From positions 1 through 47,807 of the forward strand of contig NZ_JBQAJM010000019.1 in assembly GCF_052030685.1 (NCBI RefSeq): a DNA stretch of 47,807 nt, written 5' to 3'. A program made the translations under genes and the position numbers. The notes under the pieces were generated by a model that saw only the letters and a program-made list of their open reading frames with translations, was not told where the DNA came from and did no database searches. Positions 32,630 to 41,966 of this stretch are shown in pieces; position 1 is the first letter of the stretch; each line of letters starts with the position of its first letter. The stretch is from Caedibacter sp052030685. Lineage in GTDB: Bacteria; Pseudomonadota; Gammaproteobacteria; Francisellales; Francisellaceae.

Positions 32630-33712
32630 TTAGATTCGTTTATATCCGCCAGGAACTGCGCCAATAAGCGCTTCCATCTCAAGCTCAAACAGTATGCCAG
32701 TTATTTTTGCGTATGTTAAGTTGGTCGTGTCGATAATTTTGTCAATCGTAGTGCAACTTGAGCCAATACTGTCAAAAACAAGCTGTTGCTCGCAGGTGAG
32801 TAATAAGGATTGTTGAAAGGGTGTTTTCGACGCATTGAGTGTTTGTTTGAGGTTGAGCTCTTCGAGGATATCCTCTGCTGAACAAACGAGTTTCGCTCCC
32901 ATCTGAATGAGCTTATGGCAGCCATGACTCTGACTGTGAAAGATATTGCCAGGGATAGCAAAAACATCGCGATTTTGCTCTAAAGCATGCATTGCCGTGA
33001 TCAGTGAGCCACTTTTGTGCGCTGCTTCAATGACAACAACACCAAGACTTAAGCCACTAATCAGTCGATTTCTTTTGGGAAAGTGAAAGCGCTTAGGCGC
33101 TTGTCCTAATAAAAACTCAGAAATAACCAAACCGTGGTTTTGAAGTTGAGCATAAAGATGACGGTTTTGTGCCGGATAACAGATATTAATCCCAGTACCA
33201 AGTACGGCAATGGTCTTGCCATGGCAGTTAAGTGTTTCTTGATGTGTCAAAGTATCGATGCCAAGCGCCATGCCACTATTGATGGTGAGCCTAGCCTGTA
33301 CAAGTTGTGGGATAAGTGCTTTGATACATTCACTGCCGTAAAGACTGGCTTGGCGCGTGCCAACAATAGCTAGTTGCAATGTGTTTAAAAGAGAAATATC
33401 GCCAATGGCATATAAGCTCAATGGTGGATCGCTAATTTGTTTTAATTGCGGAGGAAATGCTATATCAATAAGATGAATTAAATGATGTTTGTCAGAAGAG
33501 GCAAGCCATGTTTCAAGTTTCTTAAGATAAGGCGTAAATTTCTGCTCTTGAATAAAAGTAATCGTTTCATGACTTAAATGCAAAACTTGCTGATAGTGAT
33601 GTGGTTTGGCAAGAAAGTCATCAATACTGACTTTAAGGCTAACAAGTTTTTGGTAGTGTTTAGAAGCAAACCTAGGAATCGTGTGTAAAACACTAAAGCT
33701 CATGTTTGACAT
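32630..33712 (-). CDS. dprA: DNA-processing protein DprA
   Basis: The 360-residue protein has the DprA Rossmann-like core: LAIVGTRQASLYG, INSGMALGIDTLTHQETLNC, KTIAVLGTGINICYP, FHFPKRNRLISGLS and SGSLITAMHALEQNRDVFAI with PG. A winged-helix region (about 300-360, TTIDKIIDTTNLTYAKITGI) closes the protein. It loads RecA on incoming single-stranded DNA during natural transformation. The start overlaps the end of the TsaP-like gene by 20 bp; a second Met is three codons in. It supports competence in this organism. Confidence 0.95.
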   Translation of the reverse strand: MSNMSFSVLHTIPRFASKHYQKLVSLKVSIDDFLAKPHHYQQVLHLSHETITFIQEQKFTPYLKKLETWLASSDKHHLIHLIDIAFPPQLKQISDPPLSLYAIGDISLLNTLQLAIVGTRQASLYGSECIKALIPQLVQARLTINSGMALGIDTLTHQETLNCHGKTIAVLGTGINICYPAQNRHLYAQLQNHGLVISEFLLGQAPKRFHFPKRNRLISGLSLGVVVIEAAHKSGSLITAMHALEQNRDVFAIPGNIFHSQSHGCHKLIQMGAKLVCSAEDILEELNLKQTLNASKTPFQQSLLLTCEQQLVFDSIGSSCTTIDKIIDTTNLTYAKITGILFELEMEALIGAVPGGYKRI

Positions 33713-34487
33713 GGTACTTGGGGAGTTGAGTTAATACGGTACTGCCAATCATAACTTCTTGTTTGGCATCGGTCACAAGTGCTATGGCATGATGACTAGC
33801 AAGTCGATAGACAAATCCTTGCCCTAAAAGCTGTCCTGGGATGGCATAACCATCAATTTTTTTAGCAGGTGATTCAAAATAAACACGCATGCCCATTTTA
33901 AGTCCAGCATTTTGCCCTGTATTGATTAAGACAGATTGATAAGTTCCAGCAAAATCGGCTTCACCCTCTAGTTGTGTGACTTCACCATTAATATTGTTAT
34001 CAGCGATAATTTCATCATGAGGTAGTTTTGTTTGCACTAAATCAGAAGGCAATGCATGATCTCCGATATTAATTTCTTGGGTAATATTCATAATGCGCAG
34101 TACCAGTGTGCCTTGGTAGTTGCTAATAAACTCAGCTTTGCCAAGGCGTTTGAAAATATAATCGTATTTGTTCTCAGCGTAAGGGATGCTATTTACATGT
34201 GAAAAAACATAATAAAAAGGTGCCTCACTCGTTTTAGAAACATAAACGGTATCACCAGAGCTTACAAGCGCTTGTCCTTTTGATGAGGCAATGATTTTGC
34301 CAGCATCCTTTAGAGGAATGTTAGATAAATAGAAATTACTAAAAAAAATATGATATTTGTCATATAAAGACTCGGCTTGTACAGGCTTGATGAGCAGCGT
34401 CGAGAGTAGTAAAAAGGTAATAGGCAGCAGCAGCTTATATGAAATCATATTAAGAGGTGCTTGTTGTGCAAAGGAGTATTTGTGCAT
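33693..34487 (-). CDS. TsaP-like FlgT-C domain protein lacking LysM
   Basis: This 264-residue exported protein has a signal peptide (hydrophobic LLLPITFLLLSTLLI, cleavage after VQAES-like). It is followed almost directly by a FlgT-C-like region: GQALVSSGDTVYVSKT, YYVFSHVNSIPY, FKRLGKAEFI, then LVLRIMNITQEINIGDHALP and a second copy-like stretch QSVLINTGQNAGLKMGMRVY. In many gammaproteobacteria the gene before dprA encodes a LysM plus FlgT-C protein (TsaP in Pseudomonas, linked to type IV pilus secretin). Here the LysM is missing and the protein is shorter than that family (about 340-420). The second possible start is at Met14 (34448). Confidence 0.7.
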   Translation of the reverse strand: MHKYSFAQQAPLNMISYKLLLPITFLLLSTLLIKPVQAESLYDKYHIFFSNFYLSNIPLKDAGKIIASSKGQALVSSGDTVYVSKTSEAPFYYVFSHVNSIPYAENKYDYIFKRLGKAEFISNYQGTLVLRIMNITQEINIGDHALPSDLVQTKLPHDEIIADNNINGEVTQLEGEADFAGTYQSVLINTGQNAGLKMGMRVYFESPAKKIDGYAIPGQLLGQGFVYRLASHHAIALVTDAKQEVMIGSTVLTQLPKYHVKHEL

Positions 34488-34609
34488 TTTTTATAAATCT
34501 CGTAGAATGTGCGCGTTAGTAACCTGCTAAAACTCTAGCCTAGATGTTGGGGAAAAGCAAAAAAAGCATAATTAAAAAATAATTAAAAAAATTAAAGCAA
34601 AGGAATTCC

Positions 34610-35053
34610 ATGAAAATACAAAGAGATAGCTTTGTAAAGATGCATTTTAAAATCCGTTTAAAAGATGGATCTATTGCTGAAGATACAAAAAACTATGATC
34701 ACCCATATGTTTTCCAAATGGGCAAAGAGACGTTTTCAGAAAAAGTAGAAAACGAGCTAATTGGGTTAGAAGTTGGTGCGAATCGTAAGATGATGTTGAT
34801 GCCTGAAGATGCCTTTGGTCAAAAGCATCCTGCGATGATTTATGAGGTGCCAAGAAAAAGATTCCCAGAAGAGATGGCATTAGAGCAAGGTCTAATCGTT
34901 GCCTTCTCACAAAAGGACGGAACAGAGTTGCCCGGTGTGATTGTTGAGATTCATGAGCATGATGTGACGGTTGATTTCAATCATCCATTATCAGGGCAAG
35001 TGATTTTGTTTGATGTGGATATTTTAGAGATTTCAGATAAGGAATTTGCCTAA
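34610..35053 (+). CDS. slpA: FKBP-type peptidyl-prolyl isomerase SlpA
   Basis: This 147-residue protein begins with a short FKBP half (MHFKIRLKDGSIAEDT), has an IF flap insert (MLMPEDAFGQKHPAMIYEVP), and returns with VDFNHPLSGQVILFDVDI, the SlpA/FkpB pattern. It folds proteins as a chaperone and prolyl isomerase. AAAGGAATTCC precedes the ATG. Its stop shares one base with the ispH start (TAATG), an order conserved in many gammaproteobacteria. Confidence 0.95.
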   Translation: MKIQRDSFVKMHFKIRLKDGSIAEDTKNYDHPYVFQMGKETFSEKVENELIGLEVGANRKMMLMPEDAFGQKHPAMIYEVPRKRFPEEMALEQGLIVAFSQKDGTELPGVIVEIHEHDVTVDFNHPLSGQVILFDVDILEISDKEFA

Positions 35054-36030
35054 TGAAAATTATTTTAGCCAACCCACGGGGATTTTGCGCAGGTGTTTCA
35101 CGCGCTGTCGATGTTGTTGAACGTGTGCTTGCAATAGAGCCACATCCTGTCTATGTGCGCCATGAAGTGGTGCATAATCGTGCGGTGGTTGAGAGTCTCA
35201 AAGAAAAAGGGGCAATTTTCGTTAAAGAATTACATGAAGTACCAGACTATGCGGTATGTATTTTTAGCGCGCATGGCGTCTCACAAGCAGTAGAGGAAGA
35301 GGCTAAACGCAAAGCGCTTAAAATTTACGATGCGACTTGTCCATTGGTAACAAAGGTGCATCGGGAGGTGCAAAAAGCCAGCAATATTGGTGTTGAATGT
35401 GTGCTTATAGGTCACAAAGGGCACCCTGAAGTTGAAGGTACACTTGGGCAATATAAAAATGACTACAGTCAGATCTATTTGGTTGAAAATGTCGATGACG
35501 TGGCAAACCTAGATGTACAAGATCCAACAAGACTTATTTTTGCAACCCAAACAACCTTATCGGTTGATGAAACAAAAGATATTATTGCTGCATTAAAGGC
35601 TAAATATCCTGAAGTCAGTTCACCGAAAAAAGAAGATATTTGCTACGCTACACAGAATCGCCAAAATGCCGTAAGGCAGTTGGCTAAAGAGGTTGATATT
35701 CTCTTGGTAGTAGGATCTAAAAATAGCTCTAACTCAAATCGCTTACGTGAATTAGCTGAAAAAGAGGGTGTAGATGCTTATTTGATTGATAATAAAGATG
35801 ATATTAATCTTGAATGGTTTGCTCATAAGCATACTGCAGGTGTTACCGCAGGGGCTTCGGCACCTGAGTATCTGGTGCAGCAAGTGGTCAGTTTCTTGCA
35901 AACACACTTTGCTGATGCGTACGTTGTCGACTTTAAAGGTGTTAAGGAAGAAGTGACCTTCCCTTTACCAAAGTTATTAAAACAAACTAAGCTTGGTGGT
36001 GTAAAAAAGGCTAAGCTTAATGATTTTTAG
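35053..36030 (+). CDS. ispH: 4-hydroxy-3-methylbut-2-enyl diphosphate reductase IspH
   Basis: The 325-residue protein is IspH/LytB, the last step of the MEP isoprenoid pathway (HMBPP to IPP and DMAPP). The three Fe-S cysteines are seen in NPRGFCAGVSRAVD (C12), DATCPLVTKVHRE and DICYATQNRQNAV. Histidines of the substrate pocket lie in YVRHEVVHN and IGHKGHPEVEG. The overlap with slpA indicates coupled translation. Confidence 0.97.
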   Translation: MKIILANPRGFCAGVSRAVDVVERVLAIEPHPVYVRHEVVHNRAVVESLKEKGAIFVKELHEVPDYAVCIFSAHGVSQAVEEEAKRKALKIYDATCPLVTKVHREVQKASNIGVECVLIGHKGHPEVEGTLGQYKNDYSQIYLVENVDDVANLDVQDPTRLIFATQTTLSVDETKDIIAALKAKYPEVSSPKKEDICYATQNRQNAVRQLAKEVDILLVVGSKNSSNSNRLRELAEKEGVDAYLIDNKDDINLEWFAHKHTAGVTAGASAPEYLVQQVVSFLQTHFADAYVVDFKGVKEEVTFPLPKLLKQTKLGGVKKAKLNDF

Positions 36031-36079
36031 ATTAAAGATGTCGTGAAAGGCAATAAAAGTAACGTGTAAGGATAATGCG

Positions 36080-36847
36080 ATGAAAGATGATCAATCGTTA
36101 GATAAGCAAGTAACACAACGCAGTAAAAGTATTTATATTCTGCCAAATTTATTTACTTCAGCCAGTTTATTCGCTGGGTTTTATGCGATTATTGCTGCGT
36201 TTAACAGTCACTTTGTACTGGCGTCAGTGTGTATTTATGTTGCCGCGATCATGGATTCATTAGATGGGCGTGTTGCGCGTTTAACCAATACCCAAAGCGC
36301 GTTTGGTGCAGAGTATGATTCATTAGCGGACATTGTTTCCTTTGGTGTGGCGCCTGCTTTAATTATCTATTTTTGGGCAGTCAAGCACTTAGATCAGTTT
36401 GGTTGGGCGGTGGCATTTATTTATTTGGCATGTGTTGCTTTGCGTCTGGCGCGTTTTAATACGCAACTAGATGATAATAGCCCTGATAGTAAACGCTATT
36501 TTACCGGTTTGCCGTGTCCGGCATCTGCTGCCACCATTGCTGGATTTGTGTGGTTTTGTAATACGCTTGGGCATACATCTGCTGAAGGATGGGTAACATT
36601 TTTCGCAACGATTATCACACTTTATCTATCAGCGATGATGGTGAGTAATATTAAGTTTAGAAGCTTCAAAGATTATGATCTAAAAGGTAAAGTGGTTTTT
36701 ACGCAAACGGTGTTTGTTGTATTTATTATCGCAATTATCTTTATTGATCCATCGGTTACTTTGTTTGTGATATTTATGGTTTATGCGCTATCAGGGAGTG
36801 TCGCACGAATCTTTAAAGGTAAACAAACGATGCAACAGGTTAAATAA
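36080..36847 (+). CDS. pssA: CDP-diacylglycerol-serine O-phosphatidyltransferase
   Basis: This 255-residue membrane protein has the CDP-alcohol phosphatidyltransferase motif DGRVARLTNTQSAFGAEYDS followed by LAD, with the spaced Asp residues that bind Mg and CDP. It begins IYILPNLFTSASLFAGFYAI and has about six further hydrophobic segments. It makes phosphatidylserine, the precursor of phosphatidylethanolamine. It is of the integral-membrane type found in Gram-positives and many other bacteria, not the E. coli PLD-type PssA. Confidence 0.93.
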   Translation: MKDDQSLDKQVTQRSKSIYILPNLFTSASLFAGFYAIIAAFNSHFVLASVCIYVAAIMDSLDGRVARLTNTQSAFGAEYDSLADIVSFGVAPALIIYFWAVKHLDQFGWAVAFIYLACVALRLARFNTQLDDNSPDSKRYFTGLPCPASAATIAGFVWFCNTLGHTSAEGWVTFFATIITLYLSAMMVSNIKFRSFKDYDLKGKVVFTQTVFVVFIIAIIFIDPSVTLFVIFMVYALSGSVARIFKGKQTMQQVK

Positions 36848-36869
36848 ATTATAGAATGGGGTAGTTATA

Positions 36870-37613
36870 TTATTGATTGGTGTGTGGATTTCCACCGACA
36901 AGATGCTTTATCACCATGCCAGCAATGGTAAGACCAAACAATGCCGGCATGTAGCTAATTGTGCCATTAACGGCACGATCACGACTATCGCCACCAACAG
37001 GCTCGGGTGGAAGCGGAGGTAATGAGCTCTCGGTTGAGTAAACGGCAAGAATCCCTTTTTTAACTTTCAGGCGACGCAAGCGAATGCGCACGAATTTAGC
37101 GAGTTTACACATGCTTGTTTGATAGATATCAGCGACTTTAATCTGTGTAGGATCAAGCTTGCCACCAGCACCCATGCTTGAGATGACCTTGTAACCCTGT
37201 TTATGCGCATAAGCAACAAAAGCAACCTTGCACACAAGACTATCAATGGCGTCAATAACAAAGTCGTAGGGTTTGTCAAATATAGGTGTCATATCATCTT
37301 TACGAATAAAGTCATCAACAATATTAACCTTACAATTAGGGTTAATATCCAAAATGCGCTCACGCATGATTTGGGCTTTTTTGATGCCAATATTTGAGTT
37401 CAGTGCGACTAATTGGCGATTAAGATTAGATGGTGAGACAACATCATGATCAATTAATGTGATTTCACCAATGCCCGCGCGTGCTAGTGCTTCCGCAGCA
37501 AAGGAGCCAACGCCACCGACACCGGCAAGCAATACATGTGAGTTTTTTAGTCGTTCAATACCATTATCATTGACAAGAATAGCCGTGCGTTCAAAAAGTC
37601 CTGTATGTTTCAT
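36870..37613 (-). CDS. tcdA: tRNA threonylcarbamoyladenosine dehydratase TcdA
   Basis: The 247-residue protein is an E1-like enzyme of the TcdA/CsdL family: VLLAGVGGVGSFAAEALARA is the nucleotide-binding loop, LNRQLVAL the Arg-containing signature, DFVIDAIDSLVCKVAF the switch region and TISYMPALFGLTIAGMVI the tail. It cyclises t6A to ct6A at position 37 of ANN-decoding tRNAs. Convergent with pssA. Confidence 0.93.
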   Translation of the reverse strand: MKHTGLFERTAILVNDNGIERLKNSHVLLAGVGGVGSFAAEALARAGIGEITLIDHDVVSPSNLNRQLVALNSNIGIKKAQIMRERILDINPNCKVNIVDDFIRKDDMTPIFDKPYDFVIDAIDSLVCKVAFVAYAHKQGYKVISSMGAGGKLDPTQIKVADIYQTSMCKLAKFVRIRLRRLKVKKGILAVYSTESSLPPLPPEPVGGDSRDRAVNGTISYMPALFGLTIAGMVIKHLVGGNPHTNQ

Positions 37614-37669
37614 TGAAAATTAAGTATTTATTTTTTGCGGTAGTATGCCAGAGAAATATTACAGATGCA

Positions 37670-38884
37670 TTAATCTTGGCTAAATAGTGCGTCAATAAAG
37701 TCATCTGCGTGAAATGGGCGAAGATCATCAATCTTCTCTCCAATACCAATAAAACGAATAGGCAATTGAAGCTTTTTAGCAATTGCGAAAATCACACCAC
37801 CTTTGGCTGTGCCATCCATTTTTGTGAGCGTAATACCAGTAACTGATAGAATTTTGTTAAATACGTCTGCTTGCATAATAGCATTTTGTCCGGTACCAGA
37901 GTCTAATACAAGCATAACTTCGTGAGGTGCCGTATCATCAAGCTTTTTCATCACACGAGCAACTTTCTTAAGCTCTTCCATTAGACTATCTTTGTTGTGC
38001 AAGCGCCCTGCAGTGTCGGCGATGACAATGTCAATACTTCTTGATTTGGCTGCTTGTACTGCATCATAGATAACTGAAGCGCTATCTGCCCCTGTGTGTT
38101 GGGCAATGACGGGGATATGGTTGCGCTCACCCCACACTTGAAGTTGTTCAACCGCAGCTGCACGAAAGGTGTCACCTGCTGCTAAAATAACCGATTTACC
38201 TTCGGTTTGGAACTTCTTAGCCAGTTTGCCAATCGTTGTCGTTTTGCCAGCACCATTAATACCAATCATTAGAATAACATATGGCTTATGTGTGCTATCA
38301 ATTACTAATGGTTTTTCAGCAGGTGTGATAATTTCTTTGAGCTTCTCTTTAATAAGATCAGTAAGTGCTTCCATGGTTTGTAGTTCATTGCGACTGACTT
38401 TATTACGCACCGTCTCCATGATTTCTTGGGTTGCTTCAACGCCAATATCTGCGGTTAGTAGCTGCATTTCAATATCATCGATTAGATCATCGTCAATGAC
38501 TTTTTTACCCAAGAGTAAATCACCAATGCCACCACCGAGTTTTGAGCGTGTTTTTTTCAAACCATCTTTTAAACGCGCAAATAATCCACGTTTATCATTA
38601 TTAGATGTTTCAATTACAACGGTTTTTTCTTTATTGTCTATTGTTGGTGTATTTGTGCTAGAGGATGCTGATGACTCAGGTATTTGAATATCAGTATTTG
38701 CTTTAGGTTCAGCTTCAACTTCAACTGGTATTGAAACAGTTGATGTTTCTATTTCATTTACAGTTTCTTGTTGAGGCTCTGCTGCTGCAACGTCTTCTTG
38801 TATTTTTTTATCTTGAATAGTGTGAGCATCAGGACGTTTGATTTTTTGTTCATTACTACGTTTAAAGCGGTTAAATAAACCCAT
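37670..38884 (-). CDS. ftsY: Signal recognition particle receptor FtsY
   Basis: Starting at ATG 38884 (MGLFNRFKRSNEQKI; the in-frame TTG three codons earlier is less likely) the product has 404 residues. An acidic, Ser/Thr-rich A domain (about 1-90) leads into the N domain and then the SRP GTPase: ILMIGINGAGKTTTIGKLAK, VILAAGDTFRAAAVEQL, DIVIADTAGRLHNK, LVLDSGTGQNAI, TLTKMDGTAKGG and IGEKIDDLRPF. It receives ribosome-SRP complexes at the inner membrane. Confidence 0.97.
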   Translation of the reverse strand: MGLFNRFKRSNEQKIKRPDAHTIQDKKIQEDVAAAEPQQETVNEIETSTVSIPVEVEAEPKANTDIQIPESSASSSTNTPTIDNKEKTVVIETSNNDKRGLFARLKDGLKKTRSKLGGGIGDLLLGKKVIDDDLIDDIEMQLLTADIGVEATQEIMETVRNKVSRNELQTMEALTDLIKEKLKEIITPAEKPLVIDSTHKPYVILMIGINGAGKTTTIGKLAKKFQTEGKSVILAAGDTFRAAAVEQLQVWGERNHIPVIAQHTGADSASVIYDAVQAAKSRSIDIVIADTAGRLHNKDSLMEELKKVARVMKKLDDTAPHEVMLVLDSGTGQNAIMQADVFNKILSVTGITLTKMDGTAKGGVIFAIAKKLQLPIRFIGIGEKIDDLRPFHADDFIDALFSQD

Positions 38885-38957
38885 ATCGATCAAAGTATAA
38901 ATTTAAACTAGATGCATTCTGCATGATGCAGTAAGGCTTTTCAAGTGTGCTTTATTG

Positions 38958-39084
38958 TTATTTGCGATCAATGCCGAAGAAATCTGAGTATTGTTTGATG
39001 GAATCATTGATTTGATAATATTCTGGCATCACAGCTAAAACGGATTTGTTGGCAAAGGCAACTGCAGTTGATTTTTTGTGACAT
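38958..39084 (-). pseudogene. Possible fabD 5' remnant, frameshifted
   Basis: One base after the fabH stop, ATG 39084 opens MSQK; a six-A run then puts the frame off, and the neighbouring frame continues STAVAFANKSVLAVMPEYYQ then INDSIKQYSDFFGIDRK to TAA at 38958. The length of the segments and the order 'AxxF....VxM......D.....F....G.D' weakly resemble the start of malonyl-CoA:ACP transacylase (FabD). FabD is the gene expected after fabH in the usual rpmF-plsX-fabH-fabD run. The GQGSQ motif is not conserved. A short unrelated relic is also possible. Confidence 0.25.
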
Positions 39085-39085
39085 G

Positions 39086-40051
39086 TTAAAATTGTGCAAT
39101 GAAGCCACCCCAAACAAGACCAGCACCAAAGGCTTCAGTCAGGATTGTTTGTCCCGGCTTTATTAGGTTGTTGCGTACAGCATGATCAAGCGCTAGAGGA
39201 ATGGAGGCCGCAGACGTGTTGCCATGGTTTTCAAGGGTGATGATCACCTGTGACATCGGCATATTAAGCTTCTTGGCAGTTGCTTCAAGAATGCGGTAGT
39301 TGGCTTGATGGGGAACTAGCCAGTCAATGTCTGAGTCACACATATTGGCTTTAGTTAGTAAATCAGATACCAGATCGCTAAGCTTAGAAACAGCCTTTTT
39401 AAAGACTTTATTGCCTTCCATGTGTAACATGGCATGATATTGACCTTGGGTAAATGGTGTTTTACTTAAAAGTCCTGGGATATGTAACATATCTTTGCCT
39501 TCACCATCACAATAAAGAGTTGAGGCAATAATACCTGCCTCAATGCTTTGGCTTAGGATAATTGCACCAGCGCCATCACCAAAGAGGACACAAGTTGAGC
39601 GATCTTGCCAATCCAGTGTACGCGACATACGCTCAGAAGCAATGACTAAGGCGTTTTTAGCACTACCATTTTCAATATATTGCTTAGCAATATCAACAGC
39701 ATAAACAAAGCCACTGCATGCAGCGCTGATATCAAATGCCGGACAACAAGGTGCGCCTATTTGTGTTTGCACGATACTCGCAGTTGATGGCATGATATAG
39801 TCTGCGGTGCCTGTGGCAACGATAATAAGATCAATGTCTTGAGCTTGAATGTTTGCCATACTCATGGCGTTATTGGCAGCTTCAATTGCCATATATGCTG
39901 TGCTTTCTGATTCATTGGCAATATGACGTTGCTTGATACCAACGCGTTGTGTGATCCATTCATCAGAGGTGTCAACCATCTTAGCAATATCTGTGTTATG
40001 TAGTACTTTGGCGGGTAAGTAGCTGCCAGTGCCAGTGATCTTTGCAAACAT
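39086..40051 (-). CDS. fabH: 3-oxoacyl-ACP synthase III FabH
   Basis: The 321-residue protein is KAS III, which starts fatty acid synthesis from acetyl-CoA and malonyl-ACP. The triad is visible: Cys112 in DISAACSGF, His in DWLVPHQANYRI and Asn in ENHGNTSAAS. ITGTGSYLPAKVLHN and the last strand AFGAGLVWGGFIAQF fit the family. It lies 11 bp downstream of plsX. Confidence 0.97.
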   Translation of the reverse strand: MFAKITGTGSYLPAKVLHNTDIAKMVDTSDEWITQRVGIKQRHIANESESTAYMAIEAANNAMSMANIQAQDIDLIIVATGTADYIMPSTASIVQTQIGAPCCPAFDISAACSGFVYAVDIAKQYIENGSAKNALVIASERMSRTLDWQDRSTCVLFGDGAGAIILSQSIEAGIIASTLYCDGEGKDMLHIPGLLSKTPFTQGQYHAMLHMEGNKVFKKAVSKLSDLVSDLLTKANMCDSDIDWLVPHQANYRILEATAKKLNMPMSQVIITLENHGNTSAASIPLALDHAVRNNLIKPGQTILTEAFGAGLVWGGFIAQF

Positions 40052-40062
40052 TGTTCTTAGCC

Positions 40063-41109
40063 TTAAGATTGCATAATGCGCTCAATTTGCGCCTGCGTTT
40101 TTTGCGGGATATTGTATTTGATTTCTTTGATTGCCTCGTAAATGGCAGTTTCAAAAGCTTCAGCTGAAGCACCACCATGACTTTTAATCACAATACCTCT
40201 TAAACCAAGCAGGGATGCGCCATTATATTGGTTGGTGTCAAGTTTGCGTTTAAGTCCTGTCAGTACTGGTGCGCTCAACAGCATCGCAAGCTTGGAGAAA
40301 ATGCTGTTGTTAAAACTATCTTTGAGCATGTCTGCAATGAGCTTGGCCGTGCCTTCCATTGTTTTAAGGGCGATATTTCCGGCAAAACCATCGCAAACAA
40401 TCACGTCAGCTTTAGCTGAGAAAATATCATTGCCTTCGACATAGCCGATATAGTTGATGTGATCACAGTTTTGTAGCATTTTGGCTGCTTGCTTGATGCT
40501 GTCTAAGCCTTTCATTTCTTCCTCACCGATATTAAGCAAGGCAACACGTGGGCGCTCAGTGCCCTTAAGATTTGCAGCTAACACAGAACCCATAATGCCA
40601 AATTGAAACAACTGCTCAGATGAGCAGTTCACATTGGCCCCCAAATCTAGCATATAGACTGGATTCATTTTCTTGGTTTTGCGATCTAACGAGGGAATCG
40701 CATACACAATTGCTGGGCGATCAATTTCATTGAGTGTTTTTAATACAAACTTTGAGGTTGCCATCAAAGCACCCGTGTTGCCCGCGCTAACGCACGCGTC
40801 AACATCGCCGCTCTTAACAAGATTAATGGCAACGCGCATTGATGAGTCTTTTTTATTGCGAAGCGCCAATGCAGGGGATTCGTCCATCTCGACAATTTCA
40901 TTGGCATTAACAATCGATAAGCGTGTCGTATCATATGGTGTTTTGTGTGAGGTTAAGAATTGCTCGATATCTTTGGCGATACCAACGAGGCAGATATGTA
41001 AATCAGGAAATTTTTTTAGCGCCGATAAGCAGGCTGGAATGGTGGTTTTTAATCCATGGTCACCACCCATGGCATCAATAGATATTTTATAAGATATTGA
41101 ACTGGTCAC
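40063..41109 (-). CDS. plsX: Phosphate acyltransferase PlsX
   Basis: This 348-residue protein has ISIDAMGGDHG at the start, VSAGNTGALMATSKFVLKTL, MLDLGANVNCSSEQLFQFGI, VVCDGFAGNIALKTMEGTAK and LLGLRGIVIKSHGGASAEAF with an adjacent Glu, all PlsX hallmarks. It forms acyl-phosphate from acyl-ACP at the start of phospholipid synthesis. It sits between rpmF and fabH, the usual order. Confidence 0.97.
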   Translation of the reverse strand: MTSSISYKISIDAMGGDHGLKTTIPACLSALKKFPDLHICLVGIAKDIEQFLTSHKTPYDTTRLSIVNANEIVEMDESPALALRNKKDSSMRVAINLVKSGDVDACVSAGNTGALMATSKFVLKTLNEIDRPAIVYAIPSLDRKTKKMNPVYMLDLGANVNCSSEQLFQFGIMGSVLAANLKGTERPRVALLNIGEEEMKGLDSIKQAAKMLQNCDHINYIGYVEGNDIFSAKADVIVCDGFAGNIALKTMEGTAKLIADMLKDSFNNSIFSKLAMLLSAPVLTGLKRKLDTNQYNGASLLGLRGIVIKSHGGASAEAFETAIYEAIKEIKYNIPQKTQAQIERIMQS

Positions 41110-41145
41110 AGTAATACAGAATAATTGCCTTATCGTGCAGTTATT

Positions 41146-41331
41146 CTATTCATCATCAGAGGCAACAGCAACTACTTTCTTGCCTTTGTAGTAACCGTTT
41201 GCAGACACATGATGGCGCAAGTGCATTTCGCCTGTTGTTTTATCAGTTGAAAGCGCTGAAGCAGTTAATGCATCGTGTGAACGACGCATATCTCTTCTTG
41301 AACGACTCTTTTTGTTTTGCTGTACAGCCAT
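41146..41331 (-). CDS. rpmF: 50S ribosomal protein L32
   Basis: This 61-residue basic protein begins MAVQQNKKSRSRRDMRRSHD and has the L32 core (LSTDKTTGEMHLRHHVSANG, YYKGKKV). It lacks the zinc Cys pairs of some L32 forms. It lies between yceD and plsX as in most gammaproteobacteria. Confidence 0.97.
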   Translation of the reverse strand: MAVQQNKKSRSRRDMRRSHDALTASALSTDKTTGEMHLRHHVSANGYYKGKKVVAVASDDE

Positions 41332-41361
41332 TATTAATTCTCCTATTTCACTACTTTAATA

Positions 41362-41895
41362 TTAATCTTTCTTTGTAAATTTTAGCTCTTTTAAAGCAGA
41401 AAACGGGTTCGGTTTGTCCTGCTTTTCGGTGTCGCTAGTTTCAAAAACGCCATAGTATGACGTATTTTGTTCAGTTTGACAATCATTAAGTGATTTTTTT
41501 GGGATCATCGGAATAGACAGTAAGATTTCCTCTTCTAGTAGCTCAACGAGGTTGATTTGATTGTCTTTATAGATGTAAGGATCATAAGTGTCTGGGAAGT
41601 TTTTAAAAAAACGATCATCTGTCACAAAACCAAGTTTAACCGGATCATCAAAGCGAAATTCAAAAGGTTCAAGTGTTCTTTGGCAAATGAGTGTCACCTT
41701 GCCAGCAAGTTGCCCATCAAGTAGTGGCTTGTTGTTTTCAAAATGAAATTTAAGGTTAAGCTGAAAATCATAAGTTCCATCAACAATACATTCATGCAAT
41801 GAAGCAAGATGCGAAAAACTAAAGGTTTGATTAAGCACCATGCCTTCTTTAGCAGCTTTGATGGGATCTAAAATAAAAGGTTTTTGTTGTAACAT
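41362..41895 (-). CDS. yceD: YceD family protein (DUF177)
   Basis: This 177-residue protein has the DUF177 core: GQLAGKVTLICQRTLEPFEF (the strand with a single Cys), and the acidic stretch NQINLVELLEEEILLSIPMI typical of the family's C-terminal half, with 'LaLPl.P.H' changed to LSIPMIPK. It is associated with 23S rRNA accumulation in plants and bacteria and is normally co-transcribed with rpmF. Confidence 0.9.
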   Translation of the reverse strand: MLQQKPFILDPIKAAKEGMVLNQTFSFSHLASLHECIVDGTYDFQLNLKFHFENNKPLLDGQLAGKVTLICQRTLEPFEFRFDDPVKLGFVTDDRFFKNFPDTYDPYIYKDNQINLVELLEEEILLSIPMIPKKSLNDCQTEQNTSYYGVFETSDTEKQDKPNPFSALKELKFTKKD

Positions 41896-41966
41896 GCTTT
41901 ATCTCAAGATTATCTTTGTTAAAGTACACAGGTGTTCATGATAATCAAAGTTTAGGAGTATGCAAG

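Noticed and set aside
38169..38687. A 172-codon Ser-rich plus-strand frame inside ftsY
   Set aside because: Antisense shadow of the conserved SRP GTPase.
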